NCBI GenBank assembly: GCA_034509495.1
Contig: CM067523.1
Location: 20,331,092-20,395,091, forward strand
Length of the DNA: 64,000 nucleotides
Origin: Acestrorhynchus altus
Taxonomy: Eukaryota > Chordata > Actinopteri > Characiformes > Acestrorhynchidae
Reading direction: 5' to 3'
The position numbers and the translations under genes were made by a program. Numbering within the stretch: the first letter of the stretch is position 1; each line of letters starts with the position of its first letter. A model generated the notes under the pieces. It did not search any database, was not told where the DNA came from, and saw nothing but the letters and a program-made list of their open reading frames with translations. Shown here piece after piece: positions 45,256 to 57,505 of this stretch.

Positions 45256-45639
45256 TACAGTGGGTCATTTTCAAAACCCAGTCCCGGTGCCCACTGCTCT
45301 GCACATTTTAGAGCATTCCCTGCTTTATCACCTGCAACTCTGAAAGGGCTTCTTAATCAGATGTGCTGGGAACGGGTGATCCTCTAAATATGCCGGGCGA
45401 GGGGCACCAGGACTGGCAATAAATACAATGCAATATGAATATCTAACACTTTTGAAGTGCCTTTCAAGATACTCAAGGACTCTTCACAGTCATACTCAAC
45501 ACTCAACCCTCACACAAAAGCCAGGCAGCCAATTGTACACAATGTACTCCACTGGAAACAACCACCCACCTGTAGGACTGCAACAAGCGATGGGGGGCTG
45601 CGGACCCATAACGGGGCATACAGACATATATTTGTTCCC

Positions 45640-45800
45640 ACACAAACACACACACCAGGAGGTATTTAGAGTAACCATCTGATCTCCATGAGGAAAGCAG
45701 AATCAGAGGAAACCCACACAGACACAGGGAGAACCTGGAAACTCCACCAGGATAAGGCCTTGAACCCAAGACCTCAGTGCAGGGAGGCAAACATGTAAAC
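45640..45800 (-). mobile_element. SINE-like dispersed repeat
   Basis: Has 'tatttagagtaaccatctg', 'gaggaaacccacacagacac', 'agggagaacctggaaactcc' and 'ccttgaacccaagacctc', in the same order as the fish repeat at 28650-28895. Confidence 0.6.
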
Positions 45801-45839
45801 CACAACGACTTAAACCCAAAACCTTGTTTTTATAGTTTG

Positions 45840-46375
45840 ACATTTTCCTAATTTTTCTCCAAAACATCTGAAAAGTATTTATAGGGGTCAGTACCATACC
45901 AGATATTGTTATTTTCAGCACATCAAACTCTAATTTGTCTTCATTTGAGATGTAAAAACGAATAGAATTTAAATGTTTGTATGAATTTAAAAACAAAATA
46001 CTAATAAGGAGTAAAAACACTCAAAATACATCTCAGAAATCCTGTTGGGAATTGATCATCCAGAGTCATTTTACATAAAAAATTAAAAAGGATTTTAACA
46101 AAAGTAAGTTCTTGACAATAAGTGAAAAAATAAAAATAAAACAACCTGAATGTCTATTATTATTTTAGTTATTTATATAAGTATCAATAATATCCCTTCT
46201 CAGGACTTTTATTGTGAAATCTGATGCCATTAACCCCACCCACTCTCTCTGATCAGCTAGAGTCTGTATGCAGGTTGAGCATGTAAACATGGACAGAGCA
46301 GTAAACATGCACTGGAAGCTCCAGAATGGGACTGCCAGCAAAGTGCGGATGTTGCTTTCTAAGTGTTAAGTGACC
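45840..46375 (+). repeat. dispersed repeat family A, near complete
   Basis: 5' block at about 45880-45960 ('cagatattgtta', 'taatttgtcttcatttgaga'), then the 'cttctcaggacttttatt' block, the GC-box-like 'accccacccactctctctga', 'gcaggttgagcatgtaaac' and 'agtaaacatgcactggaagc', with a shortened 3' end. Confidence 0.7.
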
Positions 46376-46619
46376 AGGTGAGACCCTCGCAATGGTAGCT
46401 CATTTTTAAAGAGGTACAAACGTTCAATTTCATCCAGCACGGGGGAACACGGGTACCAGATCTGAAAAAGTAATTAGAGTGGAGTCGTGTCGGTACCATG
46501 CAGTGAATACCACACGTCTCTTTCGTTCCTGCCAGATTCAGTGTGATGGAGCGGAGTGTTTTCACAGCGATACGGAAAAGACTGTCTCGTTTTATTCTAA
46601 CCGAAACCACCTGCTGTCT

Positions 46620-46860
46620 GTTAGGTGAATAGACTGCAGTGGTAATCCCATTTCCTGTCTTTGTAATCCCATTTCCAACCTTAATAATCTGTCTGTTTGT
46701 CCTGTTGCAGCCTGTGGCCCGGGTCCAGATCTAATCCTTTTACCTTTTATTATCAGCCTCCTGTATCAGCCAGAGAGCTGCTATCAGCACTTTAACCCTA
46801 AACACTCATCCAGACTCAGCCTGAGCATTACATCTTCTGCCCTGCAGTGAAGAAGTGCAG
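46620..46860. other. single-copy sequence, candidate conserved non-coding element
   Basis: Non-repetitive DNA rich in TAATC and TTTATTATC cores between two mobile elements. Candidate by appearance only. Confidence 0.2.
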
Positions 46861-46866
46861 TATACA

Positions 46867-47397
46867 CAGGGGTTGGACAATGAAACTGAAACACCGGTCA
46901 TGTTAGTGTGGGAGGTTTCATGGCTAAATTGGAGCAGCCTGGTGGTCAATCTTCATTAAGTGCACATTGAACCAGTAAGAGCAGAGTGTGAAGGTTCAAT
47001 TAGCAGGTAAGAGCACAGTTTTGCTCAAAATATTGCAATGAACACAACATTATGGGGGACATACCAGAGTTCAAAAGAGGACAAACTATTGGTGCACGTC
47101 TTCCTGGCGCATCTGTGACCAATACAGCAAGTCTTTGTGATGAATCCAGAGCCACGGTATCCGGGGTAACGTCAGCACCACCAAGAAGGACCAACCACAT
47201 CCAACAGGATTAACTGTGGATGCAAGAGGAAGCTGTCTGAAAGGGATGTTGGGGTGTTAACCCGGTTTGTATCTAAAAAATGTCCTTCCCAAGACGAATT
47301 GACGCTGTATTGGCTGCAAAAGGAGGCCCTAGTTCACCGTACTAATCAATTATTGTGGTCTAAAAACAGGTGTTTCAGTTTCATTGTCCAACCCCTG
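46867..47397 (+). mobile_element. internally deleted Tc1/mariner transposon with intact terminal inverted repeats
   Basis: The left end 'caggggttggacaatgaaac' and right end 'gtttcattgtccaacccctg' are perfect inverse complements, extending inward to 'tgaaacacc'. TA follows the right end, as expected for a TA target duplication. Inside, codons from about 47052 read MGDIPEFKRGQTIGARLPGA and then SRATVSGV, the helix-turn-helix of a Tc1 transposase. Near 47283 another frame reads LPRRIDAVLAAKGG, the usual transposase C-terminus. The catalytic middle is deleted, so the copy cannot move on its own. Confidence 0.85.
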
Positions 47398-47414
47398 TAT
47401 ATATATATTCTCCA

Positions 47415-47600
47415 CCTTTCACCCTGTTCTTCAATGCTCAGGAACCCACAGGACCACCACAGAGCAGCTATTATGTGGGTGGTGGGTCATTCTCAGCACT
47501 GCAGTCACACTGCCATGGTCCTGAGCATTGAAGATGAGATCAGCCATAACATTACGACCACCAAGTTTCTACCTTCACGGTCCATTTGATCAGTTCAGCC
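47415..47600 (+). mobile_element. foldback dispersed element (repeat B), short copy
   Basis: 'ctccacctttcaccctgttc', 'ggaccaccacagagcagct', 'gtgggtggtgggtcattctc', then a jump to 'gatcagccataacattacga'. The middle is deleted. It starts 18 bases after the Tc1 element. Confidence 0.7.
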
Positions 47601-47684
47601 CCTACAAAGAAAGAAGGAAGGTCAGGGTAGAACAGTAAAGGGTGGGGGGATCATCAGTCTGTCCTGGGAGGAAGAGAAGCATAA

Positions 47685-47688
<4 letters not shown>

Positions 47689-47720
<32 letters not shown>

Positions 47721-47722
47721 AA
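47689..47722. repeat. (ACA)n microsatellite
   Basis: About 11 CAA/ACA units. Confidence 0.9.
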
Positions 47723-47729
47723 AGCAACA

Positions 47730-48190
47730 ATGACAAAAGACATTCCGTCAGAGTGCTGCATTGTAATTGGCAACTTCCATTAGCAGGGTGAGGGGTCTGG
47801 CTCTCCCTCTCAGCTGCTGTCTGTTAAATGTATCCTGGGGAAGGTGATTAAATCAACCTGTTAGTCTGGGCTAAACTGATTTGGGAGAAAGCTCTTCTGG
47901 TGACCTCGCACTAAAATCAGCTGAAAATAAAAAATGCAGCTATGCTTTCAGTCTGAAATGAAATTAAAAGCTGTCTGCCTCCTTTTTCCTCTCCTCCGAC
48001 GGCCCTTAATGTGTCGGCCCCCCGTTTCTCATGTTGCTGAAGGGTGGAATTGAAAGTGCTTTAATGCTTTTTTCATGTAGTTCCACCAGCGTTGTTCTCA
48101 ACCTAATAAAGCAGATGTGATTACGTGCAGCTCTGCACTCCTGAAGGTGTTTAATGCTGCTGGATTTGTTCTACAGGGAGCAGGAGGAGG
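47730..48190. other. single-copy block, best candidate conserved non-coding element
   Basis: About 450 bases with no repeat similarity, CpG-poor, with many ATTA, TTAATG and TGATTAAAT cores and no frame. It is the longest such block in the gap between the two genes. Function is inference. Confidence 0.3.
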
Positions 48191-48227
48191 TGCTACCTGT
48201 CTTAGAATGAAAAAAAACAACCAGGGT

Positions 48228-48856
48228 TAACCTTTAGAACTAGGTCAATTTTGCAGAATGGTTTCAAAGTTCGACGTACTTTAATAGGAGACACATAGCA
48301 GATATTACTCCAATTGGTCTTCATTTAAAAATGTAAATATTAAGAGAATTAATCTTCCAGAACATTGATGATCAGATCATCAATGATTAGACTGAAAAAA
48401 GATATTTATAGTATTAATAGGTTCTACAAAATACCATTTTTGTTATTAATATATGTATCTGTGTTATGCCTTCTCAGGACTTTTATTCTGAAATTTGTGT
48501 GAGCAAATAAAGAGATCACTCAGCCCCTCCCTTCTATTTTCCTTTATAATCCAATATCTGGATCAGTGGTCATTAGCCCCACCCCCTCTCTCTGATCAGT
48601 CAGAGTCCGTATGCAGGTTGAGCATCAGCCCCGCCCCCTCTCTCTGATCAGTCAGAGTCTGTAGGCAGGTTGAGCATGTACACATGGACAGAGCAGTAAA
48701 CATGCACTGGAAGCTGATATGGAAATTCAACTGGTGAGGGTTGGACTGGGTAAGTGATGTAGTCTGTCATGTCTGTAGGTTACTCTGATCCTGAGTGATG
48801 AAACCTAGAAAACAGCATTTAACGGCCCGCAGAGCGCAGATCTCAGCTTCTCTGAG
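48228..48856 (+). repeat. dispersed repeat family A, longest copy
   Basis: The blocks, in order: 'gcagatattactccaattgg', 'taaaaatgtaaatatt', 'aatgattagactgaaaaaag', 'ggttctacaaaatacc', 'cttctcaggacttttattct', 'gtgagcaaataaagag', 'cctttataatccaatatctg', two GC-box plus 'tctgatcagtcagagt' blocks, 'acatggacagagcagtaaac', 'tgtctgtaggttactctgat', 'gatgaaacctagaaaacagc' and 'cgcagatctcagcttct'. There is no coding capacity and no clear terminal repeat, so its class is unknown. Confidence 0.8.
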
Positions 48857-48859
48857 ACA

Positions 48860-49700
48860 AGCAATGTCCCCTGTCCCCGACTTTTTCTGAGGTTCACTGG
48901 CAATTAGACACTCTTTCATACACTTTGGCCACCAGTTACCAGACTGTGTTTTTGCTGGCTTTCCAGTCATTTCACTGCTGTTGCCCTTTAAGAGTCAAAT
49001 AACCTTCAAACCCAATGAAACAAAACAACAGTTACAGTTCAATTGTTTTAGCCTCACTGAGCTGATTTACACTCTTTTAAAGGAAGTGGTGACGTGACTT
49101 CATTAGCAATAAAAGCACACCAGGGCAATGTCACCAGAGTAGAACAATACTGCTGCCTCTAGATCTTTAAAACTGGAGAAGAAAGAAGAAAGGGTGGGAG
49201 AGGCATGATTCAAACAGTTTCTCATGTTAATGATAAACGATAAAAGCCTTTGAAAACGGGCTTCGTTCAAGGACAAGCTGGCAAAAGCAGCGAAGGGCAA
49301 GAGACTCCGAATATGTCAGGTCCATTCAGTGGCTGTTAGAATGGTCAGAAGCAAATATATGTGTTTAATGTGCTCTTGTCCCTCAAATTGCTTTGAAATT
49401 TGCTCTCGTTGCGAAAACACTCGGCATTCCGAATGCCAGTGGCAGTGTCTCCACTTGACTTTGCTTAACAGAGCAAAGATAATAGATATGAACAGGAAGG
49501 CCTGAACTCCTTCTGCTGCATTACCAAGGCCACTACAAACGCCCACACTCCAGGAGTCAGGGGTCTCCTCTTAGTCGGGGGGTCTCCTGGTTAGCTCAAC
49601 CCAAACCTGGAGTTTCTGTCTCAAGACAGCGGAGAACATCACCATGGTAACATGGTAGATTCATCTGGTTCTCTTTAGGAAACTTTTTCGGGACATCAAT
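48860..49700. other. anonymous intergenic sequence
   Basis: Single-copy sequence without a gene. 49080-49450 has the balanced texture of a possible conserved element. Short frames on the - strand lack motifs. Confidence 0.3.
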
Positions 49701-49726
49701 CCTGAAACTCAACATATAAACTATCT

Positions 49727-49846
49727 ATCGATCGATCGATCATTAGGCTTGGAAGAGGTGAAGGTAAAAGCGGAAAAGGACGACCAACCAACCTTTTACA
49801 CACCTGAAGACCAAACAGAAGGACATTCTGGAGGAACACTCTACAA

Positions 49847-49895
<49 letters not shown>

Positions 49896-49915
49896 GTTGT
49901 TGTTGTTGTTGTTGT
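49727..49915. repeat. (GATC)n, (TTA)n and (TTG)n microsatellites
   Basis: A short ATCG/GATC run at 49727-49742, a TTA run of about 15 units at 49849-49893 and a TTG run to 49915. 49920-50490 is anonymous. Confidence 0.9.
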
Positions 49916-50499
49916 TTTTGTTGTTATAGTTAATAAATGATATGAGTGATACTGTTGTGTGTGGCTGTGTCCAGCGTTGTGGAATGAGGTGGTCCAAAGC
50001 CGGGAAGCAAAAGTGTGGAATTAGAAGGCGTCTCCTGCACGTTTGAGGCAGATCTTCTCAGTCCATGTGTTCAAAATAATCAAATCCAGAGGAAGATCTG
50101 ATTTGTGGTTTCTGTTTCTGTCTGAGCTCATCTTTTCCCTTCTAACTTCCGGTTTCAGTCATCGCTCCACAGCAGTGTGAAGCTGCCTGCTGTTGCCACA
50201 ACTGCCGAGATCTGCAGGTTTGACCTCTGCCTCCATCTGCTGGCGGCTAACAGCAAGGGCTGGACACTTACAGAAGAATTCCGTCATTTGCTGAGTTCAA
50301 TCATCAGAGCAGATCCTTTACAGATTTACAGAAAAACAAACAAGCAAACAAACAAACAAAAAACGACAGAAAAAAGAGATGCACATCCTCAGCATCCTCA
50401 TACAGTTTTGACCACATCCATGCAGGCTGAGTGACCATAGTCTCACTTTTCAAAGTGTTACACCATGCACCAGTAACACATTGCACACAAACAAACTCT

Positions 50500-50885
50500 A
50501 CACTGTTATACCAGTGACCTAAAACAAACTCTACACTGTTACACCAGTGACCTAAAACAAACTCTACACTGTTACACCAGTGACCTAAAACAAACCCTAC
50601 ACTGTTACACCATTGACCTAAAACAAACCCTACACTGTTACACCACTGACCTAAAACAAACCCTACACTGTTACACCACTGACCTAAAACAAACCCTACA
50701 CTGTTACACCATTGACCTAAAACAAACTCTACACTGTTACACCAGTGACCTAAAACAAATTCTATACTGTTACACCAGTGCCATTAAACAAACTCCACAA
50801 TCAATGTAACACCAGTGAGCCCATACTGTCACACCAGTGACCAAAAACAAACTCTACACTGTTACACCACTGACCTGTAACACCT
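50500..50885. repeat. 33-bp VNTR
   Basis: About eleven copies of a 33-base unit with the phrase 'ctacactgttacaccagtga' followed by 'cctaaaacaaa'. The first eight are almost identical; the last three are diverged. It lies downstream of adamts18. Confidence 0.93.
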
Positions 50886-51123
50886 TCCACAACACTGGTA
50901 TTTTTTGGACTGGAACGAAAAGAAAAGAATAAAGAAAGAAAGCACTTACTCGTAACACTTTCCAGGTCACACCACTGACTTTGAAGTCCAGACTGTTACT
51001 CATAACACATTGTTACACTGACCTGTAACACATGCAACACTGTATAATAATGAAGTTACAATAAAAACAGGTTTGGTGTGGACGTTTCATGATGGTAGTG
51101 AATGGAAACAGACGTCTGAAGAC

Positions 51124-52040
51124 TTTAATGTCTCCAAAAGCTCCATCACACAGATGTTATTGCACCAGATGGCTATGATCCCTCTGTCTGATGATGCCTG
51201 AAACAATGTTGGTTTGTGGCAGTACAAGGTAGAGGTTTCCATTGAGTGTACTCTGTCTGGACTGGTCATTAGTGATGACCACATGTGGGATGTGGGACTA
51301 AATGAATGGTTTAGTGTAAGGGAGAACATTTCACCAGCAGAAAAATAAACACACGAGACAACATTCCAACGGACTGTGCAGTTTATGTCCATAATATCTT
51401 TAAGACAAAGAAATTGAGATTTGTTTCCACAAAAACATGAGTTTGCACCACTGAAGGTTATGGAATGTAGGTATTTACAGAACGTCCTAACGTAAAAAAA
51501 AAAGCACCAATACAGAGACAAGGACAAAGAAAACTGACAAAATGACGTTCAAATGATGGGAAATGATGGCATTCTGTCTTCTGAGTGAGTTTATGAAGAG
51601 GTCACAATATCAAAACAGGGTGCACCAATCAGAGGTCAGATCTACAGTACGATGGACACGCACAGTCACAATTTAACCATAATAATTTAAAGGGACTCAA
51701 AAATGTACAAAATATATAAATGAACTGATCCATACACAGTGGAACTCTCGATGGCTTAGAAAATGACCGATTACCGTTTCCAGCTGTAAAAACAGCTAAA
51801 CAGCACTGAAATTCCAGTTACGCTTTAGTTCCCAGTCCTGCAGAGCTCGTCCTGACCGCAGCAAAAACCCCAGTCCTTCTTTTGTCCAAAGTGTTTTGCA
51901 ATCAAGTACTCCAGGAACAAAGAGGACTCCACGTCCATTTCATTTTCTCTGCACTCTGCCTCCCGGTAAAATGCAGTTTGGGCCCTCTGGGTATCCTTAG
52001 GCTCTTTCTCTCTCTCAGTCAGAAATGTAGTCCTCTGGCT
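51124..52040 (-). promoter_or_regulatory. adamts18: adamts18 3' UTR, probable
   Basis: Nine hundred bases of non-repetitive sequence follow the stop codon. No AATAAA is seen on the - strand, but the variant ATTAAA lies at 51124-51129. AU-rich patches at 51660-51720 would suit a 3' UTR. The end point is a guess. Confidence 0.35.
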
Positions 52041-52159
52041 CTAAAGCTTATTGGCTGAACACGACTTGCAGCACTGTTCGCCATAGAATTTGTGGTTACA
52101 CACGCCGTGTTGGGGCACCAGGTGACACCAGCCGTAGTAATCAATACAGTTCTGGTCAC
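52041..52159 (-). CDS. adamts18: adamts18 terminal exon, PLAC domain
   Basis: The acceptor (ttccctctag on the - strand) is at 52160-52161. Two bases complete a Gly codon, then 38 codons to TAG (52041-52043). Six cysteines in PLAC spacing (C..C..C..CC..C), with GWCHLVPQHGVC and HKFYGEQCCKSC. The protein ends SANKL. Confidence 0.92.
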
Positions 52160-55100
52160 CTAGAGGGAAATGAGAGTGTTGTGATATGTTATATTGGCAT
52201 GAACACACATACAGTACAGACCCCACAGGACCACCACAGAGCAGCTATTATGTGGGTGGTGGGTCATTCTCAGCACCGTAGTGACACTGACATGGTAGAC
52301 GTGTTTAAACCCCTCAGTGTCACTGCTGGACTGAGAACAGTCCACCAACCAGAAACGTCCAGCCGACAGCGTCCTGTGAGCACTGATGAAGGACTAGAGG
52401 ACGACCAACACAAACTGTGCAGAAACAGATGAGCTTCTGTCTCCGACTTTACATCTACAAGGTGGAGACACTCGGTAGGAGTGTCTGATAGAGTGGACAG
52501 TGAGTGGACACAGTGTTTAAACACTCCAGCAGCACTGCTGTGTCTGATCCACTCGTACCAGCACAACACACACTAACACACCACCACCACGTCAGTGTGA
52601 CTGCAGTGCTGAGAATGACCCACCACCCACATAATAGCTGCTCTGTGGTGGTCCTGTGGGGTCCTGATCACTGAAGATCAGGGTGAAAGGAGGAGAATAA
52701 AGTCTGCAGAGAAGCAGATGAACTACAGTCTGGAATTATAGAACTACAAAGTGCTCTTGTGTGGTCAGTGGAGCTGATAGGATGGACAATGAGTGTAGTA
52801 ACAAGGAGATGGTCATAGTGTTATAGTTGTTTTCATCCTGATTGAATGTATGATGAAGTGTGTACCTTTATGCACAAGAGGAGGCGGGGGGCCGGGGGCG
52901 GGGCAGAAGTGTGTGTTGCACGCTCGGGAGCTGATGGGTCTGTGGTGGGGTAAACATCCGACCGCAAGGCGGCCATGCCTGAGGCACTGGACACTGCGGG
53001 TCTGCACACCTCCTCCACACGACACAGTACACTGAAACACACAGAAGTTAACCCGATGGTCACTTGGGCATCACACATGGACACTCTATACACCCTGTTA
53101 AACACTGGCCAGCATGCTCATGCCTTGGTGACATGAATGATCAGAGTTCAAGTGAGGCATGATAGTGGGTGCCACATGGACAGGACATTCCATTACCAGT
53201 TGTGTGGGTATTTAACATTCCTCGATCCACAGTGTCATGTGTGAACTAGAAATTCATCATAGAACCTGGAAAAATCTTGCCTGATAGCACGGTCCAATAT
53301 CCTGCTGGAACATCCCTTCATTGTAGGGGTACATGGCATCCATGAAGGGCAAGCAGTGAAACATAGTGGGCACTGGTCAATGATGTATTTAGGCAGTGGA
53401 TCCAACCTATGCCATCAAAATACACCCCACACTACTATGGAACCCAGTTCCCTAGGGTCCAGTAAGTAAGCCCAGATGAGGCACTAGGCACTATGCCTGG
53501 TGTCGTGGTGAGTCTGGTGAGTCTTCTGTTCCCGTATGCCATGGCTTCCAAAGTGGGGCTCCTGCACTGGTATGATTCCTGTCAGAGTCGCTTGTCTGTT
53601 TGCAGGGACATTACTAGTCAGACACCGCCTATCGCGATCATTTAGCCCTCATGGTCAGCCACTGTGCTGTCCACTGTAGGTGGTAATGCCTTCTATGACG
53701 TATTTACGGTACACACTTGACAATGTAGATCCAGGAATGTTAAATGCCCACACAACTTCGGAAATGCAATGTCCCAAAATGTGTCATCTTGCCGTGAGTC
53801 CTCTGCTTTAAGGGGACGCGAGGTGGACAAACAGAACAGAGTAGAGTTTTAACTCTGATCCTAACAATACCTGTTGCCAGGGTGAAGAGTACCAGCCCAG
53901 CCCTACAGTGCTGCCCACTCTTCCAAAGCTGGGTGGGGGGAGCTGGGGACAGGGGACTTTATTGCAGGCCTGCTGGAGCTCAGTCTGGGGTTTCCGGACG
54001 TTCCTGCACCGCCTTTGGGGGAATTCTGTAAATCCTCCTGCGGAATCCCTCTCGCCACAGCGAAGCTCACGCCTCCTAAACCCTCCTCCACAAGACACCG
54101 AGCACTATGGAAAACAACACAGTGACATTGTTAGAGACACACTCAATAGCTGTACTTGGAGCTCTGGGCTGCTCAGTCGGAATCTGAGGATCGTAGGTTC
54201 AAATCCTGCAGCCATCATTAGAGGAGGCATCATTGGAGCTTTGTGTCCTAATGTGTCCTAGTGTTGGAAGCACTATGTGTGAATAGATGTACACCTATGC
54301 AGTCATACAATGATTTAATCAGCCAATCGTATGGCAGCAGTGCAGATATGGACAAGCAGCTCCAGGCAATGTTTGTTGGCGTCAACTTTGAGAACTCGTT
54401 TGAAGGCCACCGAATAGTTGAGTAGGGATGTGGTTGAATGGAAGATTCACAGCATGAAGGTTCTACCGGACAAATGGTGTAGTGTCAACACGGACCAGAA
54501 CCTCAAAGGAATGGTCTCAGCATGTTAGGAAATCCAAGCCATGAAGAACGAAGGCTCTTCTGAGACCAATGGGTTCTAACCAGTATCAATAGTGTTCTCC
54601 TGGGTGAATCCTGGCTAGATGAGTTACAGGGTCTGAGTTTGAACATGTTCTCACTGGGACCCAGTTGGACAACATCATTGTACAACCCAACTTAATCCCC
54701 ATGTACAGCTGACAACCCAGATGGGGTCCATGTTTACCCCTCCTCATCCCATCAGTGTTCCTGGTAACCATCCATATGTGGAACCTTCTGGGTTCCAGTT
54801 GGGCAAACCATATGGGCCCCAAACAGATAGTACTGGATAGGGTCTCCCTTTGCTCTCTGAACAGCCTGACCTCGACACTGCTAGTGCCCCCTGTTGGAGC
54901 ACATAGATATCTCTCAGTGCACACATACATACAGTACATACACGCAGGAACTGCTTCTAGCGAGGTAATCCATGGTCTCCATGGCAACAGGGTAAAATAC
55001 CATTGCTTTTTTAAGAGGGATGTTGAGAGTGCAGCAGAGTGATGTGGGGAGTTTAATGTGAGAATGGGTATAATATTCTAATACTCATCTGTTTGGATTA

Positions 55101-57099
55101 CTCAGCTGTGTGTGATTTACATCCAATAATTCATGAGGAGCATCCATAAGGTCTGAAGATACTCCACAAAAGATCACACCACTCTGCAAATTTTGAATTC
55201 ACCAGGGGTTCCAGAGGTGGACAGAGGAGTGAACCTGCACTGGAGGCTGCTATGGCTTTGAAAATGGGAAGTGAGCGAGTGTAAATCTTGTAGTGTGTTA
55301 TGATATGTGCATCATGTCTGTAGGTGACTCTGATCCTGAGTTATGAAGCCTAGAAAACAGCAAGGAACGTCAGGCAAAATGCAGATCTCAGGTTCTAATG
55401 GTTTGAGACCACTCTGCACATATAACAATAAAGTGAAATCCTTTGAAGTCGTGTAGAAATATCTGATATATTAAGAGAAAACTTGATCTTTTTCTTTAAA
55501 AAAAAAAAAAAACGCTTCTCAGCTTTTCTGCACAAACAGCAGCTGTAAAGCCACCCAACAGTGGTTTGAAAGACTAGTGGAGACGATGTCCAGACATGGA
55601 AGCTGGGAGTGATCTTTGCATTGTTCTTTGCAATGAAGCTCCATTCCACACTATCGGTCTCTGGGGTTTCACTGTTTAGAGGACTATGTTTGTGTAAAAA
55701 TGAACATTTTTAATTTAATCTATAAATTATTTACAACATTTCTCCCAAATTTCAAATAAAATATAGATTTTAGGTCATTTATTGGCAGAAATATGACGTT
55801 TTACAGAAATGGAAAGGTCTCATAATGTTGTTCAGAGCTGAAAATGGAAGAATCGTCACATTTTTAAAGCGTAAACATCTGAATTTTGACATTATTGAGA
55901 TCGTTTTGGGAGTGTAAATATGTAGGGAAGGAGGTTCTCCAGGACCAGTGTTGGGAACCACTGATCTAGTCACACATAGCAATATAGTTATCAGTATAGA
56001 AACCCTTTGTGGGTGGGTCCTTTGCACCCTAATCTAACCAAGCCCACCACTAGCCCCTGGTCTTCAGAGTGGTCCTACCTCTCCCCAGGCTGAGGGGACC
56101 CACTGTAGCCGCTCGTTTTTGGGGCAGCGACTCAGAACACACGTCTCCTGTGCTGTTGGCTTCAGGTTGAGTTTACACATGCTGTCGGGTACCACCACTG
56201 CCCGTGTGGAGGAGTCAGTACTCCTGCAGAACACACTCCGCGTCTTCAGACCACGTCCACATGTCTTAGAACACTGTAGAAAGAGAAAAGGGGGGAGGAG
56301 GGGGGGGGCTTTATGGCTTATGAGCTGATAAGTTTTATACAACATTAACCAACAACAGTGTGAACTCTGTCTGACTTACGAAGAATGTCATCAACAAACT
56401 CATGAACTTCTGAAATCAGAGCCAGACCTTCATTAGTTATGTGTTGATGCAAAGCACTTCAGAGATTTATGACACGTTGTAACGAGACCAATTAAAAACA
56501 GGCATCAGGATAATCCCAGCGGTCCGGGTGGGATGGGCGATTCCACATTGGTGCTTTGGTTTTTCCTCATTATGACGCATAAATCAACCCTTCCATAAGA
56601 GATGTGAGGAGATTCCGAAAGCTTAAAGCGTGTGGGTGTGAACTATGTGCAGAAACCGAACGCCTTCAGTCATGCTTTAGATTAAGACCATCCCATGTCT
56701 GCACAAGTAATCACTACTCATTTCGTTATTTTAATAACACACTGGCAGTCACGATATGTCTCAGATGTTCACACTGTCCTACAATGATGCTCGTGTTCTA
56801 TGTTGGATGGGCTTGCAGGACCTCGCTCTTCTGTTTTGATGACTCCATCTGAACAACCCAACCACTATAGGAGGTGTCTGGACGGCTGTGAAGAACGTGG
56901 AGCAGAAGACCGCAACAAACAGAGAAATATATATATATATATACAGTTATGGATTCCAGAAGCTTAGAACCTGCAGATTGCAAGTGTGTAATTCCACTAT
57001 CTGACCAGCAGATGGCAGAGAAGGATTAGCATAGAAGCCAAAGTCTGCTGTAATGTCTACAGTAGAACCTGCTTCAATTTAGAGAGAGAGCGAGAGAGG

Positions 57100-57152
<53 letters not shown>

Positions 57153-57472
57153 GTATATAAATACATTTACTGATGAAAGAAAATCCACCAGTAATTGATT
57201 ACTGTTTTAGAGTAAAAGAATACGTTTATTCTGGAAGCCGAGTTCCATTTGCCCAAAGATGTCGCAGCTGGACCTGTAGATCCTGCACAGGATGCCCAAG
57301 CTGGCGTCCAGCTGCTCCCATAAATGCTCAATTTGTGATAAACCAGGAAGACTGCTGCAATCTGATGGACACATTCCTAGGAGACCCTTGGGACCCTGTG
57401 TATGGGAACATTATCCTGCTGAAAGATGGCAGTGAAGGAAGCACTTTATGCCCTCTTGTGCATCTTCACATG

Positions 57473-57505
<33 letters not shown>

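Noticed and set aside
50500..50885. CRISPR-like or regulatory array
   Set aside because: A simple 33-bp VNTR with no unique spacers.
51087..51527. 146-codon frame on the - strand downstream of adamts18
   Set aside because: Lies in the probable 3' UTR, has no recognisable domain and no conserved start.
54165..54235. tRNA gene
   Set aside because: A- and B-box-like motifs but no cloverleaf; SINE-derived.
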